Numbered from the stretch's first letter, positions 23,762 through 34,166 are shown. The stretch is 64,000 nt of DNA from Halomonas sp. JB37 (GCF_002332255.1 NZ_NRGW01000001.1:2604001-2668000), one strand, 5' to 3'. Numbers and translations are program-made. Notes: generated from the letters alone by a model not told the origin.

Positions 23762-24995
23762 AGTTCTGTACCAGCTTGCACTGGCTTTCGGATAGCGGAC
23801 GGTAGGCTTCTTCGGCGGGAATAGTGCTGAGGATCTCGTAAAGGTCCCATTCACCGGTAGACTCTTCAGGCGTTTTTACCTGGGCAAGGTACATGTCGTG
23901 CACCATGCGGCCATCTTCACGAATACGGCCATTGCGTGCGAAGAAATCGTTGATCGGCATCTCAGCCATTTGGGCACGAATGGTTTCAGGGTCGTCAGTA
24001 CCGGCCTCTTCAACGGCTTTCAGGTAATGCATGGTGCTGGAATAAATACCGGCTTGTACCATCGTTGGCATACTGCCCACTTCATCAAAGTAGCGCTGCG
24101 CCCATTCACGCGACTGCTCGTCCATATCCCAGTACCAGCCGGTGGTCAGCAGCAGGTTTTGGGTGGCTTCTAAACCAAGCGCGTGAACATCGTTCAAGAA
24201 AATCAACAGGCCCGCTAGCTGCTGACCAGATTGAGTCAGGCCAAACTGGCTGGCCGTGGTGATGGCATTAACGGTATCGGCTCCCGCATTGGCTAGGCCA
24301 ACAATTTTGGCACCCGACCCTTGGGCCTGCAGGATATAAGACGAGAAATCGTTAGTCGGGAACGGATGGCGGACACCGCCGACGATTTCACCACCGCTGG
24401 CTTCAACTACCTTGGTTACATCGGCTTCCAGGGCATGGCCAAAAGCGTAGTCTGCTGTCAGTAGGAACCATGTGTCGCCGCCCTGCTCTACGACCGCTTT
24501 TGCAGTACCGTTAGCCAGCGGATAGGTATCGTATACCCAGTGAATGTGGTTAGGAGTGCAGTGTTCGTTGGTAATACTGGACGCCGCCGAGCCAGACACA
24601 ATGCCGAGTCCGTTATTTTCCTCAAGCACTTTAGTGACCGCAATCGACACTGAAGAGGCGACCAGACCCGCCACCATATCGACGTTATTCTGGTCGATCC
24701 AGCCACGCACCGTATTGGCACCCACGTCGGCACTGTTGCGGTCGTCTGCGCTGAACAACACAATTGGGCTACCGTTTACGCTGCCGCCGAAATCCGCAAC
24801 GGCCATTTCAAGTGCGGTTAGCCCGCCGGGGCCTGCCAAGTCACGATAAGTACCGGACATATCGGCCAGGTAGCCGATTCGAACTTCGCTATCGCTCATT
24901 TCGGCGTGAGCAGTGGAAACAGCAAAGCTAGCGGCAGCCGCAACGGCAATGCTGGCTGCCAGCTTTGTTTTGGTCAGATTTTTCATAAAGGTCAT
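23760..24995 (-). CDS. ABC transporter substrate-binding protein (LivK-like)
   Basis: A 411-residue periplasmic binding protein. The ATG at 24995 is fixed by CAGGAG 7 nt upstream and begins a signal peptide (MTFMKNLTKTKLAASIAV, cleavage after VSTAHA). The mature part starts with VRIGYLADMSGTYRDLAGPG, then MAVADFGG and the hinge region SGSAASSITNEHCTPN, all typical of Peripla_BP_6 proteins. It delivers substrate to LivHM. Its place between the ATPases and permeases is a common HAAT operon order. Substrate specificity is inferred from context only. Confidence 0.87.
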   Translation of the reverse strand: MTFMKNLTKTKLAASIAVAAAASFAVSTAHAEMSDSEVRIGYLADMSGTYRDLAGPGGLTALEMAVADFGGSVNGSPIVLFSADDRNSADVGANTVRGWIDQNNVDMVAGLVASSVSIAVTKVLEENNGLGIVSGSAASSITNEHCTPNHIHWVYDTYPLANGTAKAVVEQGGDTWFLLTADYAFGHALEADVTKVVEASGGEIVGGVRHPFPTNDFSSYILQAQGSGAKIVGLANAGADTVNAITTASQFGLTQSGQQLAGLLIFLNDVHALGLEATQNLLLTTGWYWDMDEQSREWAQRYFDEVGSMPTMVQAGIYSSTMHYLKAVEEAGTDDPETIRAQMAEMPINDFFARNGRIREDGRMVHDMYLAQVKTPEESTGEWDLYEILSTIPAEEAYRPLSESQCKLVQN

Positions 24996-25070
24996 GTTCG
25001 TCTCCTGGCCTTTAGGGCCTTTGTTGTTGTGTAACGACATACTTTGAGCAGAGTGCGTTTTATCGGCGCG

Positions 25071-25844
25071 CTATACGCCTAACATGGAGTTGAGATGCTC
25101 GCGGCGCGACGGTAGTTGCGCGGCGGTAATTTCCTCAACAATCTGGCCGTGATCCATCACGAAGTGGCGGTCGGCTAGCGGTGCTGCAAAGCGAAAATTC
25201 TGCTCTACCAGCACAATGGTCATACCGCGCGCTTTCAACTGAATTAATACCTCGGCTAGTTTCTGCACAATCACCGGAGCGAGGCCTTCGGTAATTTCAT
25301 CAAGCAGCAGCATGCGTGCGCCGGTGCGCAAAATTCGCGCCATGGCCAGCATCTGCTGTTCGCCGCCGGAAAGCCGTGTGCCCTGGCTTTTACGCCGCTC
25401 ATAAAGATTCGGAAACATGGCGTAGATTTCATCCAGACTCATGCCGCCTGAGCTAACGGTCGGGGGTAACAGTAGGTTTTCGTGAACATCAAGACTGGCA
25501 AATATGCCGCGTTCTTCCGGGCAATAACCAATGCCTAAACGCGGAATATGATGCGGCTTCATCGCAAGCGTTTCATTGCCATTAATCACGATAGAGCCCG
25601 TACGCCGCCCCACCATGTTCATAATCGCTTTCAGCGTGGTGCTGCGTCCTGCACCGTTGCGGCCAAGCAGTGTCACCAGCTCGCCGCGCTTAACGTTAAA
25701 ATTTACGCCGTGCAGGATATGCGATTCACCGTAAAACGCGTGTAGATCCTGAACACGTAACATTTCCAGGCTTTGAGTATTTTTGATTAGAGCAGGGTCG
25801 GTTAAAGCAGAGTCGATAGGCGCTTGCTCTTCAGCAGTCTTCAT
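25071..25844 (-). CDS. livF: Branched-chain amino acid-type ABC transporter ATPase LivF
   Basis: A 257-residue ATPase subunit with ABC signature LSGGEQQMLAMARIL, Walker B MLLLDEITEGLAP and H-loop LVEQNFRFA. The Walker A reads GRNGAGRSTT, with Arg (R67, codon at 25644-25646) where ATPases normally have Lys. I recall the same substitution in some LivF homologues, so this need not mean inactivity; the LivG partner has a normal Lys. It overlaps livG by 4 nt (ATGA), implying translational coupling. A roughly 25-residue N-terminal extension precedes the domain. Confidence 0.88.
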   Translation of the reverse strand: MKTAEEQAPIDSALTDPALIKNTQSLEMLRVQDLHAFYGESHILHGVNFNVKRGELVTLLGRNGAGRSTTLKAIMNMVGRRTGSIVINGNETLAMKPHHIPRLGIGYCPEERGIFASLDVHENLLLPPTVSSGGMSLDEIYAMFPNLYERRKSQGTRLSGGEQQMLAMARILRTGARMLLLDEITEGLAPVIVQKLAEVLIQLKARGMTIVLVEQNFRFAAPLADRHFVMDHGQIVEEITAAQLPSRREHLNSMLGV

Positions 25845-26629
25845 ACGACGGCCTCCTCTTCAGCGGCATCACTGCCCATATAGGCTTCGCGAACCAGCGG
25901 ATTACGAGACACACTTTGATAATCGCCTTCTGCTAATACTGATCCTCGCGCCAATACGGTGATGCGATCACACAGGCGGCTAACAACGCTCAGATTGTGT
26001 TCTACCATCAACACGGTGCGCCCTTTCGATACACGTTTAATCAAGGCCACGATACGATCAACATCTTCTGCGCCCATGCCCTGCGTTGGCTCATCCAGCA
26101 ACATCATGGTCGGGTCTAGCGCCAAGGTAGTTGCCAGTTCAAGCGCTCGCTTGCGCCCATAGGGCATTTCCACCGTTAAGGTGTCGGCGTACTCACGAAG
26201 GCCGACTTCTTCCAGCAGCTCAAGAGCGCGTTCATTGAGATGATCGAGCGACTTCTCTGATTTCCAGAAATGAAACGATGTCCCCAGCTTGCGCTGCAGC
26301 GCCACTCGTACATTTTCTAATGCCGTCATATGGGTAAATACGGCTGAGATCTGAAACGAACGCACCAGGCCTAGCTGAGCAATCTGGTTCGATTTTTTAC
26401 TGGTGATCGACTGGCCACGGTACAAAATATCGCCGCGTGTGGGCGGTAAAAACTTGGTCAGTAGATTAAAGACGGTGGTCTTGCCCGCGCCATTAGGACC
26501 AATCAACGCGTGGATATGCCCTTCCTGTACCTGAAGATTGACGTTGTCTACGGCGGTAAAGCCGCGAAACTCTTTGGTCAGCCCTCGTGTTTCGAGGACA
26601 GGTCCCTGAATGACATCGTTTGCACTCAT
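25841..26629 (-). CDS. livG: Branched-chain amino acid-type ABC transporter ATPase LivG
   Basis: A 262-residue ATPase subunit: Walker A IGPNGAGKTTVFNLLT, a LivG-type Q-loop region VRSFQISAVF, Walker B MMLLDEPTQGMG and H-loop MVEHNLSVV. The ABC signature is divergent (TVEMPYGRKRALELATTLAL in place of LSGGQ), as is frequent in LivG, where LSYGxQR degenerates. It is the first gene of the importer operon, diverging from liuR across a 336-bp spacer that holds the LiuR box. Confidence 0.88.
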   Translation of the reverse strand: MSANDVIQGPVLETRGLTKEFRGFTAVDNVNLQVQEGHIHALIGPNGAGKTTVFNLLTKFLPPTRGDILYRGQSITSKKSNQIAQLGLVRSFQISAVFTHMTALENVRVALQRKLGTSFHFWKSEKSLDHLNERALELLEEVGLREYADTLTVEMPYGRKRALELATTLALDPTMMLLDEPTQGMGAEDVDRIVALIKRVSKGRTVLMVEHNLSVVSRLCDRITVLARGSVLAEGDYQSVSRNPLVREAYMGSDAAEEEAVV

Positions 26630-26863
26630 GGAGTGACAAGCCTCTTATTGTTTTTGTGCTAGATCTTTACAGGTAAGCAGAGTCCTTACCACTGCCTTGA
26701 CCTGAACGTAAGGTATGTGTGCAAACTAGCAACTCTAGCCGTAGCAATACAATTACAACTTTGGTCTATCGGCTTTACACACCCAAACCAATGCACACTG
26801 TAAATACTTAACTATCAAATATTTAGTCACTTTCAACGCATTTCAACTGCGCACAACTATTGC

Positions 26864-26879
26864 TTTACGTTAACGTAAA
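26864..26879. promoter_or_regulatory. LiuR operator in the livG-liuR divergent spacer
   Basis: TTTACGTTAACGTAAA is a perfect 16-bp palindrome, 86 bp upstream of liuR and 234 bp upstream of livG. It matches the known LiuR box core and resembles the box at 21602-21617. It may allow autoregulation of the liu operon and perhaps also control the importer. The rest of the spacer (26630-26965) holds no gene. Confidence 0.78.
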
Positions 26880-26965
26880 CTTGTTTTAGCCTCATTGGCA
26901 GTGTTCCATAGGAGCTATAGCTAAGCTGTATATCTAGGAACAAGCCTTTTGAGAGAACGTCGACC

Positions 26966-27445
26966 ATGAGCAAAACTTACTCGATCAGCGAGTTGGCCAG
27001 CGAGTTTGACTTAACTACCCGCAGCATCCGTTTTTATGAAGATCAAGAGTTGCTCCACCCTACTCGGCGCGGCCAAACGCGCGTTTACAGCAGCAAAGAC
27101 CGGGTGCGGCTTAAACTCACTATCCGCGGCAAGCGGTTGGGGTTTTCGCTGGCTGAAATTCGCGAACTGTTTGAGCTCTGGGATGAGACGCGCAGCGGCA
27201 GTAAAAAGCAGCTGCACTTAATGCTCAGCAAAATTGGCGAGCGGCAAGCGGCGCTTGATCAGCAAATGAAAGACATCACCATGGTGCAGCTAGAGCTTGA
27301 AAGCGCCGAAATACGCTGCCGCCAAGCGCTGGAAGAACTGTTCGAAAAAGAACCCGGCGAAAAAACGTCCAAACCAAAACAGCCGAAAGAAGAACAGTCG
27401 GGTTCAAACAAGCACCCCCAATCCCCCTCTTCCGCCAGCGTCTAG
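26966..27445 (+). CDS. liuR: MerR-family regulator LiuR
   Basis: A 159-residue MerR-type regulator of branched-chain amino acid catabolism. The N-terminal DNA-binding domain reads YSISELASEFDLTTRSIRFY, followed by RRGQTRVYSSKDRVRL and a dimerisation coiled coil (RQAALDQQMKDITMVQLELE). The tail after residue 130 is lysine-, proline- and serine-rich and probably disordered. It is the first gene of the liu operon, 52 bp before liuA, with its own palindromic box upstream. LiuR normally represses and is released when a CoA intermediate accumulates (family knowledge). Confidence 0.9.
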   Translation: MSKTYSISELASEFDLTTRSIRFYEDQELLHPTRRGQTRVYSSKDRVRLKLTIRGKRLGFSLAEIRELFELWDETRSGSKKQLHLMLSKIGERQAALDQQMKDITMVQLELESAEIRCRQALEELFEKEPGEKTSKPKQPKEEQSGSNKHPQSPSSASV

Positions 27446-27497
27446 TCATCACAGTTCACTAACCGTTATCAGTACAATTTATAAAAGGTGATTGACC

Positions 27498-28667
27498 ATG
27501 TTTTCACACTACTCAGAACTCAATTTTGGCCTCGATGACGAACTGAATATGCTGCGCGAGCAGGTCAATGCCTTTGCCGCCAGCGAAATTGCCCCGCGCG
27601 CTGCCGAGATTGATCGCAACAACGAGTTCCCCAACGACCTGTGGAAGAAGTTTGGCGACATGGGGCTGCTGGGGATTACCGTTTCTGAAGAAGACGGCGG
27701 CAGCGGCATGGGCTATCTGGCTCACTGTATCGCCATGGAAGAAATTTCTCGTGCTAGCGCATCGGTTGCCCTTTCCTACGGCGCTCACTCTAATCTGTGC
27801 GTCAACCAGATCAAGATTAATGCGACCCCTGAGCAGAAAGCGAAATATCTGCCCAAGCTGATTAGCGGCGACCACGTAGGTGCCCTGGCAATGTCAGAAC
27901 CCGGTGCCGGCTCTGACGTGGTGTCGATGCAGCTTCGCGCCAAGAAAAATGGCGATCACTACGTGCTAAACGGCAACAAAATGTGGATCACCAACGGTCC
28001 GGATGCGGACGTACTAGTGGTGTATGCCAAGACTGATCCAGAGGCCGGTTCAAAAGGGATCACCGCGTTTATCATCGAAAAAGGCATGCCCGGTTTTTCT
28101 ACCGCTCAAAAGCTCGACAAGCTCGGCATGCGTGGCTCTAACACCTGCGAACTGGTGTTTCAGGACTGCGCCGTACCCGCTGAAAACATCCTGGGCGGTG
28201 AAGGCAAAGGTGTTCGCGTGTTAATGAGCGGGCTGGACTATGAGCGCACCGTGCTGGCCGCGGGCCCGATTGGCATTATGCAGGCCGCCATGGACGTGGT
28301 GATGCCGTATATCCACGAACGTAAGCAGTTCAACCAGTCGATTGGCGAGTTTCAGTTGGTGCAGGGCAAAGTCGCTGACATGTACACCACGTTGAACGCC
28401 TGTCGCGCCTATTTGTATGCCGTGGCGGGCGCCTGCGACCGCGGCCAGACCTCGCGCAAAGACGCGGCGGGGGTCATTCTTTACTGCGCTGAAAAAGCCA
28501 CTCAGGTAGCGCTGGATTCTATCCAACTGCTGGGCGGCAATGGCTATATCAACGAATACCCCACCGGGCGCCTGCTGCGTGATGCCAAGCTGTATGAAAT
28601 CGGCGCGGGCACCAGTGAGATTCGGCGGATGTTAATTGGCCGCGAACTCTTCACCGAAACCCTTTAG
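27498..28667 (+). CDS. liuA: Isovaleryl-CoA dehydrogenase
   Basis: A 389-residue FAD enzyme oxidising isovaleryl-CoA to 3-methylcrotonyl-CoA, the first committed step of leucine breakdown after transamination and decarboxylation. Signatures are [40 protein letters not shown] and [20 protein letters not shown]. The catalytic Glu of this subfamily lies earlier ([13 protein letters not shown]), which distinguishes it from the isobutyryl-type enzyme at 20400. The ATG at 27498 follows AAGGTG; a TTG two codons upstream is less likely. Confidence 0.95.
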   Translation: MFSHYSELNFGLDDELNMLREQVNAFAASEIAPRAAEIDRNNEFPNDLWKKFGDMGLLGITVSEEDGGSGMGYLAHCIAMEEISRASASVALSYGAHSNLCVNQIKINATPEQKAKYLPKLISGDHVGALAMSEPGAGSDVVSMQLRAKKNGDHYVLNGNKMWITNGPDADVLVVYAKTDPEAGSKGITAFIIEKGMPGFSTAQKLDKLGMRGSNTCELVFQDCAVPAENILGGEGKGVRVLMSGLDYERTVLAAGPIGIMQAAMDVVMPYIHERKQFNQSIGEFQLVQGKVADMYTTLNACRAYLYAVAGACDRGQTSRKDAAGVILYCAEKATQVALDSIQLLGGNGYINEYPTGRLLRDAKLYEIGAGTSEIRRMLIGRELFTETL

Positions 28668-28715
28668 CAAGCGGGTTTCATAAACGTCTTTAACAAACGT
28701 CATTAGGGTCGCGCC

Positions 28716-30323
28716 ATGAGTACTATCAATAGCCAAGTCAATCCGCGTAGCGATGTGTTTCAAGCCAATGAAGCCTCACTGCTCGGCGAAGTTAATAAGC
28801 TGCGCGAGCTGACGGCCACCGTTGCCCAAGGTGGCGGTGCCAAGGCCCGCGAACGCCATGAAAGCCGCGGCAAGCTGTTTGTGCGCGACCGCATTGATCA
28901 CTTGATTGATGAAGGCTCTCCTTTTTTAGAGTTTTCCGCCCTGGCGGCTCATAACATCTACGATGGTGATATTCCCGCCGCAGGTGTTGTGACCGGTATT
29001 GGTCGCGTCTCTGGCGTTGAGTGCGTCATTGTGGCCAACGATGCCACGGTTAAAGGCGGCACATACTTCCCGCTGACCGTTAAAAAGCATCTTCGCGCCC
29101 AGGAAATTGCCCGCAAGCATCGTCTGCCGTGCATTTATTTAGTCGACTCCGGCGGCGCCTTTTTGCCCCGCCAAGATGAAGTCTTTCCTGATCGCGACCA
29201 TTTCGGGCGCATTTTCTATAACCAGGCCACTATGTCGGCGGAAGGCATTCCGCAAATTGCCGTGGTTATGGGTTCCTGTACCGCAGGCGGTGCTTACGTT
29301 CCCGCCATGGCCGATGAATCGATCATCGTTAAAGAGCAGGGCACGATTTTTCTCGGTGGCCCGCCACTGGTCAAAGCCGCGACCGGGGAAAGCATTAGCG
29401 CAGAAGATTTGGGCGGTGCAGACGTTCACGCCAAGATCAGCGGTGTTGCCGACCATTACGCCGAAAACGACGTCCATGCGCTGCAGCTTGCTCGCGCCTG
29501 CGTCTCGCGCTTGAACTGGCAAAAGCGCGGCCAATTGGCGATGCAGGCGCCCAAGCCACCCAAACTCGACCCTGCTGAGCTATACGGCATTGTCGGCACC
29601 GATCTTAAAAAACCCTATGACGTGCGCGAAGTCATTGGTCGTATCGTTGATGACTCCGACTTTGATGAGTTCAAACGTTACTACGGCGAAACCTTGGTGA
29701 CCGGCTTTGCGCATATCCATGGTTTCCCGGTTGGCATCGTGGCCAACAATGGCGTGCTGTTTTCAGAAAGCGCCGTCAAGGGTGCGCACTTTATTGAGCT
29801 GTGCGCCCAGCGCAAGATTCCGCTGATCTTTTTACAGAACATTACCGGCTTTATGGTTGGCTCTAAGTACGAGCACGAAGGCATCGCCAAGCATGGCGCT
29901 AAGCTGGTGACCGCCGTGGCCTGCGCGAAAGTACCAAAGTACACCGTACTGATTGGGGGTAGCTTTGGCGCCGGTAACTACGGCATGTGTGGCCGTGCTT
30001 ATGATCCCAACCTACTGTTTATGTGGCCTAACGCACGCATTTCCGTCATGGGGGGTGAGCAGGCAGCAGGCGTACTGGGGCAGGTCAAACGCGAGCAGCA
30101 CGAGCGCGAAGGCCGCGAGTGGAGCAAAGAGGAAGAAGAAGCCTTTAAGCAGCCCACCCGCGAGCAGTATGAACATCAGGGCCACCCCTATTACGCCAGC
30201 GCCCGCTTATGGGACGACGGCGTGATTGATCCGCTGCAAACCCGCGATGTGCTGGGGCTTTCCCTCGCCGCGGCGATGAATGCTGAAGTCGAAGAGACGC
30301 GCTTCGGCGTGTTCCGGATGTAG
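28716..30323 (+). CDS. liuB: Methylcrotonyl-CoA carboxylase beta (carboxyltransferase) subunit
   Basis: A 535-residue carboxyltransferase that moves CO2 from biotin to 3-methylcrotonyl-CoA. Typical stretches are [56 protein letters not shown] and [20 protein letters not shown]. The glycine-rich oxyanion regions are intact and the length matches the family. It works with LiuD in a large alpha6beta6 complex. Confidence 0.95.
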   Translation: MSTINSQVNPRSDVFQANEASLLGEVNKLRELTATVAQGGGAKARERHESRGKLFVRDRIDHLIDEGSPFLEFSALAAHNIYDGDIPAAGVVTGIGRVSGVECVIVANDATVKGGTYFPLTVKKHLRAQEIARKHRLPCIYLVDSGGAFLPRQDEVFPDRDHFGRIFYNQATMSAEGIPQIAVVMGSCTAGGAYVPAMADESIIVKEQGTIFLGGPPLVKAATGESISAEDLGGADVHAKISGVADHYAENDVHALQLARACVSRLNWQKRGQLAMQAPKPPKLDPAELYGIVGTDLKKPYDVREVIGRIVDDSDFDEFKRYYGETLVTGFAHIHGFPVGIVANNGVLFSESAVKGAHFIELCAQRKIPLIFLQNITGFMVGSKYEHEGIAKHGAKLVTAVACAKVPKYTVLIGGSFGAGNYGMCGRAYDPNLLFMWPNARISVMGGEQAAGVLGQVKREQHEREGREWSKEEEEAFKQPTREQYEHQGHPYYASARLWDDGVIDPLQTRDVLGLSLAAAMNAEVEETRFGVFRM

Positions 30324-30334
30324 GGGCAAATACA

Positions 30335-31177
30335 ATGACTGATTCAGCACTGATGACTTACTCAACACTGATTCTAGAAAACGGCGTGGCGCGCCTGACC
30401 TTAAACCGCCCAGAGGTGCATAACGCCTTTGATGACAGCCTGATCGCCGAACTGAACGAGCACCTGCATACGCTGCATGAGCTTGCCGCCACAGGCGAGG
30501 TGCGCGTCGTCGTGCTGGGCTCCGAAGGCAAAAGCTTCTCAGCGGGTGCCGACTTAAACTGGATGAAGCGCATTGTCGATTACGATCTTGAAGACAATTT
30601 AGCCGATTCCCGCAAGCTTTCCGCGCTTATGCACGGCTTGGATACGTTGCCCTGCCCCACGGTTTGCCGTGTACAGGGGGCAGCCTATGGCGGCGCGGTG
30701 GGTTTGGCTGCCTGCTGCGATGTGGTAATTGCCTCAGATAAAGCCAGATTCTGCCTGTCGGAAGTTAAAATCGGCCTCTCACCGGCGGTGATTAGCCCCT
30801 ATGTACAGCGCGCGTTAGGTGAACGCCAGATGCGCCGCTATGCGTTAACGGCGGAAATCATCGATGCCCCCACGTCGTTGGCGCTCGGCTTAACTCACCA
30901 GGTCGTAGAGCACGAGGCATTAGATACCGCCATAGACACCATGATAGCCACTCTGCTGGCGGGATCGCCCCAAGCCCAACGTACTTCTAAGGCACTGATG
31001 GCCACGGTTTCTCAAGCGCCTGATGCTGAGGAGACCCGCGAGCATACCTGCCAGGTGATCGCCAAGCTGCGGGTAAGCCCAGAAGGCCAAGAGGGTTTAT
31101 CCAGCTTCTTTGAAAAGCGCCGCCCCGCCTGGGCCGAATCTAACCATGCATCTCACGCTTCGGAGCGTCGCTCATGA
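30335..31177 (+). CDS. liuC: Methylglutaconyl-CoA hydratase
   Basis: A 280-residue crotonase-family protein hydrating 3-methylglutaconyl-CoA to HMG-CoA. The oxyanion-hole segments are GKSFSAGADLNWMKRI and AAYGGAVGLAACCDVV, followed by FCLSEVKIGLSPAVISPYV with the catalytic Glu. It lies 11 bp after liuB and overlaps liuD by 4 nt (ATGA). An in-frame second ATG at codon 8 is an alternative start. Confidence 0.93.
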   Translation: MTDSALMTYSTLILENGVARLTLNRPEVHNAFDDSLIAELNEHLHTLHELAATGEVRVVVLGSEGKSFSAGADLNWMKRIVDYDLEDNLADSRKLSALMHGLDTLPCPTVCRVQGAAYGGAVGLAACCDVVIASDKARFCLSEVKIGLSPAVISPYVQRALGERQMRRYALTAEIIDAPTSLALGLTHQVVEHEALDTAIDTMIATLLAGSPQAQRTSKALMATVSQAPDAEETREHTCQVIAKLRVSPEGQEGLSSFFEKRRPAWAESNHASHASERRS

Positions 31178-33246
31178 GTCACTCGCCTTTTGATACCTTA
31201 CTGGTCGCTAACCGGGGCGAAATTGCCTGCCGAGTGATGCGCACCGCGCGCCGTATGGGTTTAAAAACCGTCGCGGTCTATTCCGATGCCGACGCCACTG
31301 CGCGGCACGTGCGTGAAGCCGACGAGGCCATTCGCCTTGGCCCCGCTGCCGCGCGCGAAAGCTATCTTAATATCGACGCGGTCATTGACGCTGCCAAGCG
31401 CACCGGTACCGGCGCGATCCACCCGGGCTACGGCTTTCTATCCGAAAATGGCAGCTTTGTTAAAGCATTAGAACAGGCGGGCATTATTTTTGTGGGGCCG
31501 CCCGCATCAGCAATCGCGGCAATGGGTGATAAATCCGCGGCGAAGGTGCGCATGGCCAACGCCGGCGTGCCGCTGGTACCGGGCTACCACGGCGATGATC
31601 AGAACGATGCCCTGCTGCGCGCTGAAGCAGACAAAATAGGCTACCCGGTGATGCTAAAAGCCAGCGCGGGTGGCGGCGGTAAAGGCATGCGCGTGGTGGA
31701 AAGCGGCGATGCGTTTCAGGCCGCGTTAGACGGCTGCCGACGCGAGTCTAAAGCCGCGTTCGGCGACGACCGCATGCTGATCGAAAAGTATCTGGTGCAG
31801 CCACGCCATGTGGAAGTCCAGGTATTTTGCGATCGCTACGGCAACGGGGTGTATTTGTTCGAGCGCGACTGCAGCGTTCAGCGGCGTCATCAAAAAGTCA
31901 TCGAAGAAGCGCCCGCCCCCGGCATGACCGCCGAGCTGCGCAGTGCCATGGGCAACGCCGCCGTTCGCGCCGCTCAAGAGATAGGTTACGTAGGCGCGGG
32001 CACCGTCGAGTTTTTGCTAGACGGTTCGCCAGGACAAGATGGCTCGTTCTACTTTATGGAGATGAACACCCGCCTTCAGGTTGAGCACCCGGTCACAGAG
32101 ATGATCACCGGCCAAGACCTGGTTGAATGGCAGCTGCGCGTGGCCATGGGTGAACCGCTGCCCTGCTCCCAAGACGAGCTCACCATCAGCGGGCATAGCT
32201 TTGAAGCGCGCATTTACGCTGAAGACCCGGAGCAGGATTTTTTACCCGCCACCGGCCTGCTCACCCACTTTACGCTTGATTTAGAAGGCGCTGGCTTAGA
32301 CTCTTTTGAAAATCAGGATCAGGTACGCCTGGACAGCGGCGTGGAAAGTGGCGATGCGGTGTCCATGCACTACGACCCCATGCTCGCCAAACTCATTGTG
32401 CATGGCGCTGACCGTAATGCAGCGCTAGCCACCCTTAACCGCGCGCTAGCGGCCTTGGATGTTCAAGGGGTAGTGACCAACCGTGCCTTCTTAATGCGTT
32501 TGGCGACTCACCCGAACTTCAAAGATCTGGGTGCTAATAACGTCGAGCTGGATACGCGCTTTATCGAGCGCAACGAAGCCACTCTTTTCGCCCCGCGCGT
32601 CTTTAGCAATGAAGACTACGCCAGCGCAGCGCTGATTGGCCTTAATCAGTTGGCTAACGAATGCCACAGCGATTCTCCCTGGGACCGTCACGACGGCTTT
32701 CGCCTGAATGCGCCTCACACTATCCGCATCGCGCTGTGCGACCCTGCCAGTGCCCAGACTGCCGAGGGCGAAAATGCCGTGGTAACAGTGGAAGGCAAGC
32801 GCAACGCCGGTGAATCACTCTGGAACCTGACTGTCGGCGATGAAACACTCACGGCCAGCGTACAGCCGCTCACCGGCGATGCGGTAGCGGTCACGCTAAA
32901 CGGCCATCGCCGCCGGCTACAGGCGCGCCGAGACGGCAATGTAGTCGTCATGGCCGACCCCAGCGGTGAAACCCGGCTATTCTGGCGGCGTATTGATGCC
33001 ATCAATCACGGCCAGCATGAGGCGGAATCGACCCTGACCGCGCCCATGAATGGCACCGTCGTCGCGCTGCTGGTAGCGCCCGGCGCGGCCGTTGAGAAAG
33101 GCATGCCGCTGATGGTCATGGAAGCGATGAAAATGGAGCACACCATGATTGCACCTGCCGACGGCAGTGTGGAAACCTTTCATTTCCAGGCAGGCGACAC
33201 CGTTAATCAAGGGGCCGTGCTGCTCGATTTTGCGGCCAACGAATAA
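31174..33246 (+). CDS. liuD: Methylcrotonyl-CoA carboxylase alpha (biotin) subunit
   Basis: A 690-residue subunit with an N-terminal biotin carboxylase (LLVANRGEIACRVMRTARRM, the ATP-grasp glycine loop KASAGGGGKGMRVVES, EMNTRLQVEHPVTEMITGQD), a middle BT domain, and a C-terminal biotinyl domain with the biotinylated K653 in VMEAMKMEHTMIAP. Biotin ligase must modify it. It forms the carboxylase with LiuB. Confidence 0.95.
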   Translation: MSHSPFDTLLVANRGEIACRVMRTARRMGLKTVAVYSDADATARHVREADEAIRLGPAAARESYLNIDAVIDAAKRTGTGAIHPGYGFLSENGSFVKALEQAGIIFVGPPASAIAAMGDKSAAKVRMANAGVPLVPGYHGDDQNDALLRAEADKIGYPVMLKASAGGGGKGMRVVESGDAFQAALDGCRRESKAAFGDDRMLIEKYLVQPRHVEVQVFCDRYGNGVYLFERDCSVQRRHQKVIEEAPAPGMTAELRSAMGNAAVRAAQEIGYVGAGTVEFLLDGSPGQDGSFYFMEMNTRLQVEHPVTEMITGQDLVEWQLRVAMGEPLPCSQDELTISGHSFEARIYAEDPEQDFLPATGLLTHFTLDLEGAGLDSFENQDQVRLDSGVESGDAVSMHYDPMLAKLIVHGADRNAALATLNRALAALDVQGVVTNRAFLMRLATHPNFKDLGANNVELDTRFIERNEATLFAPRVFSNEDYASAALIGLNQLANECHSDSPWDRHDGFRLNAPHTIRIALCDPASAQTAEGENAVVTVEGKRNAGESLWNLTVGDETLTASVQPLTGDAVAVTLNGHRRRLQARRDGNVVVMADPSGETRLFWRRIDAINHGQHEAESTLTAPMNGTVVALLVAPGAAVEKGMPLMVMEAMKMEHTMIAPADGSVETFHFQAGDTVNQGAVLLDFAANE

Positions 33247-33257
33247 GGAGCTCACCG

Positions 33258-34166
33258 ATGGCACTGCCTACGTCAGTCAGGCTTTTCGAAATGGCCCCCC
33301 GTGACGGCCTACAAAACGAGCCGGGGGCAATCGTGCCTAGCGCAACCAAAATTGCTCTTATCGAACGGCTTGCTAGCGCGGGCATCACGCATATTGAAGC
33401 CGCAAGCTTCGTCTCGCCCAAGTGGGTGCCGCAAATGGGTGATGCGGCTGAAGTGATGCGCGGCATTCAGCGTCAGCCGGGCGTGGTCTACTCCGCGCTT
33501 ACTCCCAACCTTAAAGGGCTGGAAAACGCACTGTCCGTCGGTGTGGAAGAAGTCGCGGTATTTGGTGCCGCGTCCGAAGCCTTCTCGCAGAAGAACATCA
33601 ACTGTTCGATTGCTGATTCGCTGGCGCGCTTTGAGCCCGTATTGGAGCGTGCACGAGATGCCGGTGTACGGGTGCGTGGCTATGTCTCCTGTGTGCTGGG
33701 CTGCCCTTACGAGGGAGATATTGCCCCTGCTAAAGTGGCGGAAGTCGCCAAGGCGCTTTATGAGATGGGCTGCTACGAGGTGTCGCTGGGCGATACGATT
33801 GGTGTCGGCACCCCGCTGGCGGCCAAGCGTATGATTGAAGCCACTCGGCAGCACGTGCCTATCGAGCATCTCGCCGCTCACTTTCATGATACCTACGGTA
33901 TGGCGCTGGCTAATTTATATGCAGTAATGGAAGAAGGCATTAGCGTTATCGATGCCGCCACGGCTGGCCTTGGCGGCTGCCCGTATGCCAAGGGTGCGTC
34001 CGGCAACGTAGCCACCGAAGACGTGCTCTATTTGCTTGAGGGGCTAGGCATTAAAACGGGAATCGACCTGCAGGCCATTATCGATACCGCCTTCTGGGTG
34101 ACAGGCGAGCTAGGCCGCAAGCCAGGCTCTAAAGTGGCGTTGGCGAAAGGTCTTATACAACAATAA
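33258..34166 (+). CDS. liuE: Hydroxymethylglutaryl-CoA lyase
   Basis: A 302-residue TIM-barrel enzyme cleaving HMG-CoA into acetoacetate and acetyl-CoA, the last leucine-specific step. The start EMAPRDGLQNEPG holds the catalytic Arg-Asp; the metal-binding HFHDTYGMALANLYA and the glycine/cysteine loop AGLGGCPYAKGASGNVATED are complete. AAGGAG precedes the ATG, 11 bp after liuD. Confidence 0.95.
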   Translation: MALPTSVRLFEMAPRDGLQNEPGAIVPSATKIALIERLASAGITHIEAASFVSPKWVPQMGDAAEVMRGIQRQPGVVYSALTPNLKGLENALSVGVEEVAVFGAASEAFSQKNINCSIADSLARFEPVLERARDAGVRVRGYVSCVLGCPYEGDIAPAKVAEVAKALYEMGCYEVSLGDTIGVGTPLAAKRMIEATRQHVPIEHLAAHFHDTYGMALANLYAVMEEGISVIDAATAGLGGCPYAKGASGNVATEDVLYLLEGLGIKTGIDLQAIIDTAFWVTGELGRKPGSKVALAKGLIQQ

